DNA from: an uncultured Eubacteriales bacterium
GTDB lineage: Bacteria > Bacillota > Clostridia > Christensenellales > UMGS416
Reading direction: 5' to 3'
Assembly (NCBI GenBank): GCA_900542005.1
Contig: UQLW01000019.1
Location: 1-62,261, forward strand
Length of the DNA stretch: 62,261 nucleotides
Notes under the pieces: model-generated
What the model was told of the DNA's origin: nothing
What the model saw: only the letters and a program-made list of their open reading frames with translations
Databases searched by the model: none
Shown: positions 41,163 through 50,092 of the stretch, one piece after another
Layout: each line of letters begins with the position of its first letter
Position numbering within the stretch: the stretch's first letter is position 1
Position numbers and translations under genes: made by a program

Positions 41163-42227
41163 ATGGATTGGATTGAACAGCTAAAGCCCCCGCATCTGGA
41201 GGGCGCGTTGGACCGCCTGGGGCTGGCAGAGCCGGATCGTTCGGAGCTGAGGGCCCGATGGCTGGCCGCCCTGGACGATGAGGCCCGGCTGGCCGCTCTG
41301 GCCGCCCTCTATGAACGGTATTTCATTCAGCGTGACCCGCCGGAGGGCTGCGATCCCATTGACGCTGCGCTGCTGGCGCTTTTGCAGGTGCCGGTGCTGG
41401 AGACCGCATACCGGGAGCTGAAGATCGACGAATCCATCCTAAACGCCACCCTGGCCGACGTAGGCCGCTGGATGGCGAAGGAGCGGCGGGTAGCCCACCG
41501 CTTCGGGCTCTCGGAGCTTGGCTGGGTTATCCACGGCCTGTCTCTGGAGCTTGTGCAGCTGGGCAGCCTGCATTTCATGCCCGCGCCCGGCACGCTGCCG
41601 GTTCACGCCTTTCAGGGGCCTGACGGCATTGTCCTGCTGGCCGGCGGCGGGCAGCGCTACCGGGAGGACGGCTGGGGCGCGTTGGTCGAAGAGCTGCCGG
41701 AGGCGCCCCTTTTCACCACGGTATACGACGAGCATGAGCGCTATGTGGTGGGGCACCTGCTGGATCCGTGGGGCCGCTGCTCCCCCCACCCCATCGCCCT
41801 GCACACGGGCCGCTATACCCGGCTCTACCGTCCTGGCGACCTGATCTATGAGGTGCATATCCCCGAGGGCACCGACCTCTCTACCCAGGCGGTGCGGCAG
41901 TCCTTCCAGCAGGCGCTGGCCTATAACCAGGCGCCCTTTATCGGGCAGGCGCAGGTCTTCACCTGCCACAGCTGGATGCTCTCGCCGCAGCTGGAGCAGC
42001 TGGTCCCGGGCAGCCGCCTGGCCGCCTTCTCCCGGCTGTGGCATCGCGTGGCGCTGGAGCGCGCCGGCAGCGCCCAGGCCTGGGAGCGCGTCTTTGATTT
42101 CACCCCTGTAACCCGCCAGCAGGCGCCCCGGGACACGCAGCTGCGCCGGGCGCTGCTCGACTATCCCGGCGCGGTGCTGGACAGCGGCGGCCTGCTGTTT
42201 CGGTCGGATTTTCCCGCCGGCCAGTAG
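41163..42227 (+). CDS. Acyltransferase domain protein (NAT_N plus GNAT_C-like)
   Basis: 354 residues with GAGG upstream. The N-terminal half is helical (LAALYERYFIQRD, LLALLQVPVLETAYREL, ESILNATLADVGRWM), and the middle reads FGLSELGWVIHGLSLELVQL. The C-terminal GNAT-like half has YEVHIPEGTDLSTQAVRQS, FIGQAQVFTCHSWMLSPQLE and LAAFSRLWH. This order (LGRLQF-like segment, HIPxG, FxCHSWxLxPxL) is that of paired N-acyltransferase N-terminal and GNAT-like C-terminal domains common in Firmicutes. Donor and acceptor are unknown. It heads a six-gene same-strand cluster with short gaps. Confidence 0.8.
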   Translation: MDWIEQLKPPHLEGALDRLGLAEPDRSELRARWLAALDDEARLAALAALYERYFIQRDPPEGCDPIDAALLALLQVPVLETAYRELKIDESILNATLADVGRWMAKERRVAHRFGLSELGWVIHGLSLELVQLGSLHFMPAPGTLPVHAFQGPDGIVLLAGGGQRYREDGWGALVEELPEAPLFTTVYDEHERYVVGHLLDPWGRCSPHPIALHTGRYTRLYRPGDLIYEVHIPEGTDLSTQAVRQSFQQALAYNQAPFIGQAQVFTCHSWMLSPQLEQLVPGSRLAAFSRLWHRVALERAGSAQAWERVFDFTPVTRQQAPRDTQLRRALLDYPGAVLDSGGLLFRSDFPAGQ

Positions 42228-42266
42228 CCCCCCGCATCGCCGCCACGAACGAAAAGGAGGAACACC

Positions 42267-43289
42267 ATGCGCATTGCCGTAGTTGGGGCCGGCGCGATCG
42301 GCGGGATCACCGCCGCCTTTATGGCCCAGGCCGGGCAGGATATTACCCTGGTATGCAAGCATCCGGAGATTGCCGCGCAGGCCGCAGGCCGCGGCCTGCA
42401 CCTTGAGGGCGTCCGCGGCAGCCATGACATCCCCGTGCGGGCGGTCGCCACCGTCCAGGAGCTGTCCGGCGTCTTTGACGCCTGCCTGATCGCCACCAAG
42501 GCATACGATCTGGAGCAGGCCGCCCGCGATATGCTGCCCTACCTCAGCGAGGACTCCCTGGTGGTCTCCATGCAGAACGGCATATGTACCGACGCGCTGG
42601 CGGCCGTGGTGGGCCCGCGCCGGACCGTGGGCTGCGTCATCGGCTGGGGCGCGACCATGAAGGGGCCGGGCAGCCTGGAAATGACAAGCGGCGGGGAATT
42701 CATCCTTGGCATGGCGGAAGGCGGCTGCCCGCCCCGGCTGACGGCCCTGCAAGGGGCTATGTCCACGGTTACCCCCTGCGAAATATCGCCCAATATCTAT
42801 GCCCAGCTGTACAGCAAGCTGATTGTCAACGCCTGCATCACCTCGCTGGGCGCCATCTGCGGGCTGCGCCTGGGCGAAATGATGAAGCGCGCCGACGCCC
42901 GGAATATCTTCCTGGCCATTATTCAGGAGGCGATGGATGTGGCCCATGCCCTGGGGCTTTCCGTTCCGCCCTTCGGCGGCAAGCTGGACTATGACCGGCT
43001 GATGGCCGGAAGCGGCGTGATCAGCCGCCTTCGCCGCCATGGCATGATCCGCCTGGTGGGGCTTAAGTTCCGCAGGCTGAAGTCCTCCAGCCTGCAATCC
43101 CTGGAGCGGGGGAAGCCGACGGAAATCGACTATTTCAACGGCTATATCGCCGCCAAGGGCAGGGAGTGCGGCGTGGCCACCCCGGTGAATGATGCGCTGA
43201 CCGCCATGGTCAAGGCCATCGAGCGGGGCGAGCTGGCCATCAGCACGGATAACCTGTCCGCGCCTGCCTTCCGGGCCCTGCGCTATTAG
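42267..43289 (+). CDS. 2-dehydropantoate 2-reductase family protein (PanE/ApbA-like)
   Basis: 340 residues with AAAGGAGG upstream. N-terminal Rossmann fold IAVVGAGAIGGITAAFMAQA. DACLIATKAYDLEQAARDM carries the family Lys, VVSMQNGICTDALAAVVG follows, and YSKLIVNACITSLGAICGLR is the C-terminal catalytic-lysine helix with KLIVN. The end has RGKPTEIDYFNGYIAAKG, matching the PanE pattern. PanE makes pantoate for coenzyme A; many paralogues reduce other 2-oxoacids. No panB/panC/panD nearby, so the pantothenate role is only possible. Confidence 0.88.
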   Translation: MRIAVVGAGAIGGITAAFMAQAGQDITLVCKHPEIAAQAAGRGLHLEGVRGSHDIPVRAVATVQELSGVFDACLIATKAYDLEQAARDMLPYLSEDSLVVSMQNGICTDALAAVVGPRRTVGCVIGWGATMKGPGSLEMTSGGEFILGMAEGGCPPRLTALQGAMSTVTPCEISPNIYAQLYSKLIVNACITSLGAICGLRLGEMMKRADARNIFLAIIQEAMDVAHALGLSVPPFGGKLDYDRLMAGSGVISRLRRHGMIRLVGLKFRRLKSSSLQSLERGKPTEIDYFNGYIAAKGRECGVATPVNDALTAMVKAIERGELAISTDNLSAPAFRALRY

Positions 43290-43304
43290 GAGGATGACAA
43301 AGCC

Positions 43305-43865
43305 ATGTATGATTCCCTGACCACCGCAAGGTTAATTCTGCGCCCCTGGCAGGCGGGCGATGGGCAGGCCCTTTACCGCTATGCCAGCGATCCACAGGTC
43401 GGGCCTCCGGCCGGTTGGCCGCCCCATGAAAACCTTAAAGCCAGCCTCGCCGTGCTCGACCGTTTTATCCGGCAGGGCTTCGATTGGGCGCTGACCGACC
43501 GCGAAACGGGCCGCATCCTGGGTTCGCTGGGCTTATCCCCGGATCCCCGCCGCGCGGAGGGCGCGCTCTCTTTGGGGTATGCGCTGGCAAGGGAAGCCTG
43601 GGGCCGGGGCTTGGCTACCGAAGCCGCCCGCGCCGCCCTGGGCTATGCCTTCGGGCCGCTGCATGCGCGGCTGGTTACTGTTTATCATTTTCCCTTCAAC
43701 CATGCCAGCCGGCGGGTCATTGAAAAGTGCGGCTTTCGCCTGGAAGGTGTTTTCCGTCAAGCCTTTTGCCGCTATGACGGCCTTGTGCTGGATGAAGTAA
43801 CCTATTCCATGACCCCGGCGGAATACGCCGGTGCAAAGGAGGCTTATCCCCATGATTTGCTTTGA
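43305..43865 (+). CDS. GNAT N-acetyltransferase (RimJ/RimL type)
   Basis: 186 residues with AGGAGG upstream. Characteristic text: LTTARLILRPWQAGDGQALY at the start, DWALTDRETGRILGSLGLSP, the acetyl-CoA loop LAREAWGRGLATEAARAALG, and FNHASRRVIEKCGFRLEGVF. This pattern is that of acetyltransferases modifying protein N-termini or small molecules. Its last 14 bases overlap the start of the next gene, whose AAAGGAGG lies inside this coding sequence. Confidence 0.92.
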   Translation: MYDSLTTARLILRPWQAGDGQALYRYASDPQVGPPAGWPPHENLKASLAVLDRFIRQGFDWALTDRETGRILGSLGLSPDPRRAEGALSLGYALAREAWGRGLATEAARAALGYAFGPLHARLVTVYHFPFNHASRRVIEKCGFRLEGVFRQAFCRYDGLVLDEVTYSMTPAEYAGAKEAYPHDLL

Positions 43866-44409
43866 CGCGCCCGGGCCCGGCCATACGGATGAGCTCATCG
43901 CCCTGGCCCTGGAAGCGGCCCGCTCCCGCTCCATTGACCGGATCGTCACCCCCTCCAACTCCGGAGCCACGGCAATGAAGCTGGCCGACGGCACCGGGCC
44001 CGGCCTTTGCGTGGTATGCGTCAGCCATGTATACGGCTTTGCCGGGCGTCCGGGCAACGACATGCCGGAGCCGGTACGGCAGGCGCTGATTCGCCGCGGG
44101 GTGCCGGTGGTAACGGCCGCCCATGCGCTCAGCGGGGCAGAGCGCGCGCTGTCCGGCGCCTATGGCGGCGTCCTCCCGGTGGAGATTGTGGCCCATACGC
44201 TGCGGATGCTGGGCCAGGGCGTCAAGGTGGCCGTGGAGGTGGCCGCCATGGCCTGCGATGCGGGCCTGGCCCAGCCCGGCCGCCCGCTGATCGCCCTGGG
44301 CGGCTCCGGCAGCGGCGTGGATACGGCGGTAATCCTGCGCCCGCAGCCCACCCACCGGCTCATGGATACGCGCATCGACGAGCTGCTGGCCAAGCCGCTG
44401 GCGCCATAG
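43852..44409 (+). CDS. Stand-alone pyruvate kinase alpha/beta (C-terminal) domain protein
   Basis: 185 residues from the ATG at 43852 (MICFDAPGPGHTDELIALAL), with AAAGGAGG in the preceding gene. The sequence IDRIVTPSNSGATAMKLADG, CVVCVSHVYGFAGRPGNDM, TAAHALSGAERALSGAYGG and LIALGGSGSGVDTAVILRP matches the pyruvate kinase C-terminal domain as a free protein, a form found in many Firmicutes and archaea. No catalytic barrel is present. Function is unknown; ligand binding is plausible. It overlaps the GNAT gene by 14 bases. Confidence 0.85.
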   Translation: MICFDAPGPGHTDELIALALEAARSRSIDRIVTPSNSGATAMKLADGTGPGLCVVCVSHVYGFAGRPGNDMPEPVRQALIRRGVPVVTAAHALSGAERALSGAYGGVLPVEIVAHTLRMLGQGVKVAVEVAAMACDAGLAQPGRPLIALGGSGSGVDTAVILRPQPTHRLMDTRIDELLAKPLAP

Positions 44410-44423
44410 CAGGAGGCTGTGTG

Positions 44424-44897
44424 ATGGTTTGGGAATTCATCCTTTGGCTGGCAGCTGCCTCCGGGCTTCAGGTGGTTTTGCAGGGGATGGGCCGCCTCTC
44501 CCCCCTGGCGAGCCTGCTGATCGCCGCGCCGGCGGCGGCCGTGGCTGTGACCCTGGGCCTGATCGCCGTCAACGGGCGCTTCCGCCGCTGCGCCCGCCGG
44601 GTGGAGGCCCGGGTCGATAAGCGCCTGCCGCCGCTGCGCAGCGGCGGGCTTCCCCGGGTCCAGGTGTCCTATACCCTTGATGGCCGGAGCTTTACCCGCA
44701 CCCTTACCCTGGAGGAGGATGCAACGGCTGGCATGAGCGTGACGCTATGGGCGCTGGGCCGCCGTGCCCGGCCCGTCCTGCCCTCCGTCCGTTCCGATTT
44801 CCGGGTGCTGGCCCTGTGCGCGGCCGTTATGATCCTGGCCGCACTGGGCTATCTCTGCACCCGGCTTCTGCCGGATCCCACGGCTACTACACCATAA
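44424..44897 (+). CDS. Small membrane protein, DUF3592-like
   Basis: 157 residues from the ATG at 44424 (MVWEFILWLAAASG), with AGGAGG upstream. Two N-terminal hydrophobic helices (FILWLAAASGLQVVLQG, LLIAAPAAAVAVTLGLIAV), a basic stretch (RRCARRVEARVDKRLP), and a beta-rich middle VQVSYTLDGRSFTRTLTLEE as in DUF3592 proteins. A final membrane helix (VLALCAAVMILAALGYLC) closes it. Function unknown. Lies 14 bases after the preceding gene and 11 before the next. Confidence 0.7.
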   Translation: MVWEFILWLAAASGLQVVLQGMGRLSPLASLLIAAPAAAVAVTLGLIAVNGRFRRCARRVEARVDKRLPPLRSGGLPRVQVSYTLDGRSFTRTLTLEEDATAGMSVTLWALGRRARPVLPSVRSDFRVLALCAAVMILAALGYLCTRLLPDPTATTP

Positions 44898-44908
44898 AGG
44901 AGCAACCC

Positions 44909-45538
44909 ATGAAGGTATTATTGGTAAACGGCGGCCCCCATCGGGAGGGCTGCACCCACCGCGCGCTGTCTGAGGTGGCCTCCGCCCTGCAGGCGGAAGG
45001 CATTGAAGCCGAGATTTTCCATGTCGGGAACCAGCCTGTGCGCAGCTGCACCGGCTGCGGCAGCTGTATGCGCCAGAAGCTGGGCCGGTGCGTATACGAC
45101 GACGACATCGCCAACCGCGTGCTGGAAAAGGCGGCGGAGGCAGACGGCCTTGTCATCGGTTCCCCGGTGCATTATGCCAGCGCCTCCGGCGCGGTAACGG
45201 CCATTATGGACCGGGTCTTTTATGCCGGCAGCCGCCTGCTGGCCCATAAGCCCGGCGCCGCCGTGGTCAGCTGCCGCCGCGCAGGCTCCACCGCCGCCCT
45301 GGATCAGCTCAACAAGTATTTCACCATCGCCCAAATGCCGGTGGTTTCCTCGGTCTATTGGAATATGGTCCATGGCAACACCCCTCAGCAGGTGGAGCAG
45401 GATCTGGAGGGGCTGCAGGTCATGCGCACGCTGGGCCGGAATATGGCCTGGCTGCTGCAGTGTATCCAGGCGGGCCGGGCCGCGGGGCTTGAGCCGCCGG
45501 CCCGGGAGAAGCGCCAAAGCACCAACTTTATCCGGTAG
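44909..45538 (+). CDS. NADPH-dependent FMN reductase / flavodoxin-family protein
   Basis: 209 residues from the ATG at 44909 (MKVLLVNGGPHREGCTHRAL), preceded by AAAGGAG; longer frames upstream read through the previous gene. FMN-binding loop NGGPHREGCTHRA, a cysteine pair in SCTGCGSCMRQKLGRCVYDD (a feature of the Clostridial iron-sulfur flavoprotein-like reductases), and VIGSPVHYASASGAVTAIMD for the flavin edge. Probably an electron-transfer flavoprotein or quinone/azo-type reductase. Last gene of the six-gene run, followed by a strong terminator. Confidence 0.9.
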   Translation: MKVLLVNGGPHREGCTHRALSEVASALQAEGIEAEIFHVGNQPVRSCTGCGSCMRQKLGRCVYDDDIANRVLEKAAEADGLVIGSPVHYASASGAVTAIMDRVFYAGSRLLAHKPGAAVVSCRRAGSTAALDQLNKYFTIAQMPVVSSVYWNMVHGNTPQQVEQDLEGLQVMRTLGRNMAWLLQCIQAGRAAGLEPPAREKRQSTNFIR

Positions 45539-45605
45539 CCGCGCTTTTTCAGGGGCCCGGCCGTCCACCGCGTAAAGGCGAAAAAGCCCCCTTGTATCCC
45601 CATAG

Positions 45606-45645
45606 AAAAGCATCAGGGCCTGCGATAGGCCCTGATGCTTTTTTT
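45606..45645. terminator. Terminator between the flavin reductase and lacZ-type genes
   Basis: AAAAGCATCAGGGCCT (45606-45621) pairs with its inverse after a 5-base loop, ending in TTTTTTT. Bidirectional for the two convergent genes. Confidence 0.92.
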
Positions 45646-45679
45646 GCTGCTTTAACCCATCCATGGGGGAAGGGGCTGC

Positions 45680-48600
45680 CTAGTGCTCATAAACCAGCCC
45701 TGTCAGGCGATAGGGATCCTGGACGGTCAGCGCCACCGGCTGCACGCGGTAGCCATAACGGATCACGCCCGGCTTGACCTGGTAGGCCGGCAGCGTTTCC
45801 GGGCCGCAGGAGTTGGAGCCAAGGCCGCCCATGGCCCCGTCGATGTTCAAATACACATCCTCCTGCCGTTCCAGCTCCGGCCCATGCTGGGCCCGGTCTA
45901 AATCCTCGTCCGCATAGTCATGGGCGGTAAAGGAGAAGCCCTGGGGGCTGGAGAACAGAAGGCCAGCCCCGGTTTCGTCGGTCAGGCTGACGAAAAGGGT
46001 ATCCTCATGGGCCGAATTTTCCTGGGGCCGCACATAGTCCTCGTGCAGATCGCCCACCAGCGCCTCATACTGGCCCAGGCGCGCGGCCAGCTTCTTGTCG
46101 GGATAGCTCTCCTGCGGGCCGCGGCCGTACCAGCAGACATGGCACAGCTCGCCGTCCAGCTGCCAGCGCTGGGCCACCCGGGGCAGATAGCGGATCGCGC
46201 CGTTGGGCCAGTCGGCTGCCATGGAGGTATCGTTTTCCACCCATACGTCCATCGCGCCGTCGCCATGGACCGTATAGCGCGTCGTAACCTTCGCTGCCGG
46301 CTTGAAGGTATAGGGCGCCAGCGTCTCCTCCACCTGCACCTGCACGGTACGCTCATCCAACGCCTGGTAGGAGAAGCCGGTCATCCGGCGCTGCAGCTTA
46401 TCCAGCCCCCGCGCGCGCCATAGCTTGCCCATCCTTTTGCCAAAGCCGTCGTCGTTGTCGGTCATGGCGCGCCACAGGTTATGCCGGGGCGCAGCGGCCA
46501 GCATATCGCGGCCCTGCGTCATCAGGGCGGTCATTTCGCCGGTCAGGCTGTCGAAGGCGATGGCAAAGCCCTCGCCCCTCAGGATCAGCTCATCCTCGTC
46601 CATCGCCAGCTTCATGGCCGGCGACGGCGCGGCGGCCGTGGCGGGCAGCGCCTCCAGCTCGAACTGGTCGAAGGCGACCTCATAGAAGGCCGGAGCCCAG
46701 GCCGTCGCCTCCGCCTGGTGGAAGGATACGGTCAGCACCTTCGCCCCGGGCGCCGTCTTGGGAAGCTTAAGTTCCACCGTGGCCTCGCCCTGGGGCGGCA
46801 CGCCGATGGCCGGCAGCAGGCCGCCGGCCGCCACGCGGCCGTTCACCATCAGCTCCCAGCGGCCCACATAGGCCGAGAGGTCCCGGTAGAAGTGGCGGTT
46901 TTTCACCGTAAGCCGGCCATCCTCATAGCGGCATACCACCGGCTGGATCACCTTCTTATATTCCATTAGGCCAGTGTGGGGCGTGCGGTCGGGATAGACC
47001 AGCGCGTCCACGCAGAAGCAGCCGTCGTTAGGCATGTCGCCGAAGTCGCCGCCGTAGGCATAGAAGGGCTCGTCGTCCTGGGTGTGGGCCAGGATGCCGT
47101 GATCCGCCCATTCCCAGACGCAGCCGCCGATCAGCCGGGGATTCGCCCAGATCAGCTGCCAGTATTCGTCCAGGTTTCCGGGGCCGTTGCCCATGGCATG
47201 GGCATACTCGCACATATAATAGGGCCTCGGATCGTCCAGCTTCGCCTCGTTTGCCAGGCTCTTGCGCTCGTCATCCTCCAATACCGGCGGATACATGGTG
47301 GAAACCACATCCACCTCCGGGGCGTCATAGGCCCCCTCGTAGTGGATCGGCCGCGTGCCGTCCATCTCCCGGGCCCGGGCGATCATGGCCTTATGGTTTT
47401 CACCATAGCCTGATTCGTTCCCCATGGACCAGAAGATAATGGAGGGGTGGTTGCGGTCCCGGGCAATCATCCGCTCCACACGGTTCACATAGGCGTCCTT
47501 CCAGGCCGGATCGCTGGACAGGGCAAAGCCGGTAATATTGTCGCCATGGCTTTCCAGATCCGTCTCATCCACCACAAAGAAGCCGAGCTCGTCGGCCATG
47601 TCCAGCAGCCGGGGATCCGGCGGGTAGTGGCTGGTGCGGATGCAGTTGACGTTATGGGCCTTCATCAGCAGCAGGTCCTCCCGCAGGCTCATCTCGCTCT
47701 GGGCGTGGCCTGTCTGGGGATGGGTGTCGTGGTGGTTGACGCCCATCAGCTTGACCGAGACGCCGTTGACCCACAGCTGGCGGTCGCGGATCTCGACCTC
47801 GCGGATGCCCACCTTCAGGCAGCTGGCCTCCAGCAGCGTGCCGGACGCGTCGTGCAGGGCGATGACCAGGTCGTACAGATTGGGCTCCTCGCAGTTCCAG
47901 GTTTTGGCCTGCTCCACCGGCAGCGCAAGCTGGGCCACCGTCCGGGAGCCGCCATCCACAGCCAGCGATTCCCGTGCGCTGGCCACGGTCCTCTCGCCGT
48001 CCATCAGGCACAGGGAGAGCTCGCCCGCCATGGCCGCCGGCCCGTCGTTATCCACCTGGCAGGCGCAAAGCACCTGCGCCGGGCTGCCCAGGCAGGTCTC
48101 GACCTGTACATCGTATACATACATCGGCTCGTGGCAGGTGAGGTACACGTCGCGGAAAATACCCGACAGCCGCCACATATCCTGATCCTCCAGATAGCTG
48201 CCGTCGGAATATTTGAGCACCTTGACGGCAATCACGTTATCCCCCGGGACAAGCAGGCCGGTAACGTCAAATTCGCTGGGCATATGGGGCACCTTGGAAT
48301 AGCCGGCATATTCGCCGTTTACATACAGCTCGAAATAGCTGTCCACCCCCTCGAAGCAAAGGTGTACGCGCTTGCCCTGCCAGGCGGACGGCAGATCGAA
48401 GTGCCGCCGGTACAGCCCCACCGGATTATCCTGGGGCACATAGGGCGGGTCGTAGGGGATCGGATAATTGACATTGGTATACATGGGCACGTCGTACGCG
48501 CCCTCCATCTGCCAGTTTCCCGGCACGCTGATGCTGTCCCAGGCGCTCTCATCCGCATCCGCCTCCAGCGCCTCCGGCATCACGCAATCAGGCGACGGAA

Positions 48601-48754
48601 GCCACAGGAAAGCCCAGCGGCCATTCAGCAGCCGGTAAAAGGCCGACTGCCCCCGTTCGCCCCGGCGGGCATCCTCGCAGGTTGGGTACGCAAAACGGGT
48701 GGCTCGGGGCGCAAGGCGGCCCTCGCCCAGGGCGGCAGGATTCATCCAGTTCAT
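45680..48754 (-). CDS. Beta-galactosidase, GH2 LacZ type
   Basis: 1024 residues, the same length as E. coli LacZ. Order: jelly-roll sugar-binding domain (SISVPGNWQMEGAYDVPMYT, WQGKRVHLCFEGVDSYFELY), immunoglobulin-like domain, and TIM barrel with GVNHHDTHPQTGHA, CIRTSHYPPDPRL, the acid/base IFWSMGNESGYGENH (Glu447) and the nucleophile YYMCEYAHAMGNGPG (Glu516). The five-domain C-terminal part follows (LALMDEDELILRGEGF-type small-chain domain; HVCWYGRGPQESYPDKK). No signal peptide, so lactose or beta-galactosides are cleaved inside the cell. No permease or repressor is adjacent. Divergent from the gene at 48868. Confidence 0.96.
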   Translation of the reverse strand: MNWMNPAALGEGRLAPRATRFAYPTCEDARRGERGQSAFYRLLNGRWAFLWLPSPDCVMPEALEADADESAWDSISVPGNWQMEGAYDVPMYTNVNYPIPYDPPYVPQDNPVGLYRRHFDLPSAWQGKRVHLCFEGVDSYFELYVNGEYAGYSKVPHMPSEFDVTGLLVPGDNVIAVKVLKYSDGSYLEDQDMWRLSGIFRDVYLTCHEPMYVYDVQVETCLGSPAQVLCACQVDNDGPAAMAGELSLCLMDGERTVASARESLAVDGGSRTVAQLALPVEQAKTWNCEEPNLYDLVIALHDASGTLLEASCLKVGIREVEIRDRQLWVNGVSVKLMGVNHHDTHPQTGHAQSEMSLREDLLLMKAHNVNCIRTSHYPPDPRLLDMADELGFFVVDETDLESHGDNITGFALSSDPAWKDAYVNRVERMIARDRNHPSIIFWSMGNESGYGENHKAMIARAREMDGTRPIHYEGAYDAPEVDVVSTMYPPVLEDDERKSLANEAKLDDPRPYYMCEYAHAMGNGPGNLDEYWQLIWANPRLIGGCVWEWADHGILAHTQDDEPFYAYGGDFGDMPNDGCFCVDALVYPDRTPHTGLMEYKKVIQPVVCRYEDGRLTVKNRHFYRDLSAYVGRWELMVNGRVAAGGLLPAIGVPPQGEATVELKLPKTAPGAKVLTVSFHQAEATAWAPAFYEVAFDQFELEALPATAAAPSPAMKLAMDEDELILRGEGFAIAFDSLTGEMTALMTQGRDMLAAAPRHNLWRAMTDNDDGFGKRMGKLWRARGLDKLQRRMTGFSYQALDERTVQVQVEETLAPYTFKPAAKVTTRYTVHGDGAMDVWVENDTSMAADWPNGAIRYLPRVAQRWQLDGELCHVCWYGRGPQESYPDKKLAARLGQYEALVGDLHEDYVRPQENSAHEDTLFVSLTDETGAGLLFSSPQGFSFTAHDYADEDLDRAQHGPELERQEDVYLNIDGAMGGLGSNSCGPETLPAYQVKPGVIRYGYRVQPVALTVQDPYRLTGLVYEH

Positions 48755-48867
48755 CGTATGCCTCCTCTTTCATGGTTAAGTTACAATATCGTCATCATTA
48801 TACCCTATTTCCGCGGCGATAACCATGCTATAATATGACTTATTCCCACGCGATGAAGGAGTCCGTC

Positions 48868-50001
48868 ATGATCGAGATAGCCGCCACCACCCGAAGAAAG
48901 TTCCCCCTGAGCCGCCGCCGGCTGGAGCAGGCGCTGGCCGCCCGGGGCGGCCGCTTACGCCCCGACGGGGTATTTGTGCTGATCCCCATGACCGGCGCGG
49001 AGATCCGGGTCAGAAAATCAGGCTGGCAGTGGCGTTTTTCCGTCGAAACGCAAATTCACGGGCCCGGCCTGCATATCGCCTTTTACGAGCTGCTCAAGGA
49101 TCTATCGCGGGAGCTGAAGGTTACCTACAAAATGGAGGACCCCTCCCAGTACGCCCGGGACATGGACCCTGCCCGCCTGATCCGCTTCTACCAGCAGGAG
49201 CTCTCCGATATTGCCCGGGAGCTGGCCTCGCAGCCGGTCAGCGCCCGCATGCAGGTACACTGGGCCCTGCCCGGGTATTCGCTGGAGGAAGGCGCCGGCG
49301 TGGCCGGCCCCCTCTCCCGCTGGGGGCGCAGCCAGTTCATGGCCCGCTGCCGCGAGGATATGGACGCGCTGATGGAGGATTTTTATATGGCCCCCCATAC
49401 GGCGGAGGACGGCGTTTTCTTCCGTAACGAGGCGCTCTTTCTGCTGCAAAATGAAATAACCTATCTTCGCAGCGATGAACAGGAGCTGGCCGGACAGGTA
49501 TGCGCAGATCTCGAGCGCGCCGCCAGGCTGCATCCCTCCCTGCCGCTGCCGCTGGAGGAATATGCGCGCTGCGCCCAGATGGCCGGACGGCTGCAGGCTG
49601 ACCTGCCCAATCCGCCGCTGTCCTGGGGTATGATCGGCTACCGCCGCGAGCCGCTGCGCCATGAGATGGGCGGCTTTAGCTGGGTGCATCCCGGCCATTT
49701 TGAGTCCCGCCGCGGGCCCGAAGGCCCCTGGATGGAGCTGGGCGACAGGCAGTTTGTCTGCCACTGGGCCCTTGTCCCCTATTCGGCCGAGCACGATCCC
49801 CATCGTGATTATCCCCAGCTGCAGGACGCTTGCCTTTTCAAGGGGCTTGCCGCTCCCGAGCTGGCCCAGGACGACGCCTCCTTTGGGCTGAAATGCTCCA
49901 GGCGCTTGGGTAACCGCCAGCTCATCGTGCTCATCAGCTTTGAGGCGCCCTATACCTGGCAGGACGTTTATGATTTTTTAAATTCGGTGAAGGAGTCGTA
50001 A
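48868..50001 (+). CDS. Hypothetical protein of unknown function
   Basis: 377 residues from the ATG at 48868 (MIEIAATTRRKFPLSRRRLE), with GGAG seven bases upstream; a start 33 bases earlier is possible but its ribosome-binding site is poorer. A TATAAT at 48829-48834 is placed for transcription. The N-terminal 120 residues (WQWRFSVETQIHGPGLHIAF and YELLKDLSRELKVTYKMEDP) form an alpha/beta unit; the remainder is helical and Arg/Glu-rich, then WGMIGYRREPLRHEMGGFSW and HWALVPYSAEHDPHRDY. No signal peptide, membrane segment or known catalytic motif. Codon use resembles the neighbours, so a real gene is likely. It is divergent from the beta-galactosidase gene. Confidence 0.75.
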   Translation: MIEIAATTRRKFPLSRRRLEQALAARGGRLRPDGVFVLIPMTGAEIRVRKSGWQWRFSVETQIHGPGLHIAFYELLKDLSRELKVTYKMEDPSQYARDMDPARLIRFYQQELSDIARELASQPVSARMQVHWALPGYSLEEGAGVAGPLSRWGRSQFMARCREDMDALMEDFYMAPHTAEDGVFFRNEALFLLQNEITYLRSDEQELAGQVCADLERAARLHPSLPLPLEEYARCAQMAGRLQADLPNPPLSWGMIGYRREPLRHEMGGFSWVHPGHFESRRGPEGPWMELGDRQFVCHWALVPYSAEHDPHRDYPQLQDACLFKGLAAPELAQDDASFGLKCSRRLGNRQLIVLISFEAPYTWQDVYDFLNSVKES

Positions 50002-50060
50002 CGGCCCTCCATCAAATGAAAGATCTCATAGGGGATGAACATTTGCCCAGGATAAGATCC

Positions 50061-50092
50061 GCGTGTATTGCGTTGCAGTACACGCTGTTTTT
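50061..50092 (+). terminator. Terminator after the unknown gene at 48868
   Basis: GCGTGTATTGC (50061-50071) pairs with GCAGTACACGC around GTT, with mismatches, and is followed by TGTTTTTATG. Confidence 0.7.

Noticed and set aside
42267..43289. Pantothenate biosynthesis locus
   Set aside because: Only a PanE-like reductase occurs; panB, panC and panD are absent from the window.
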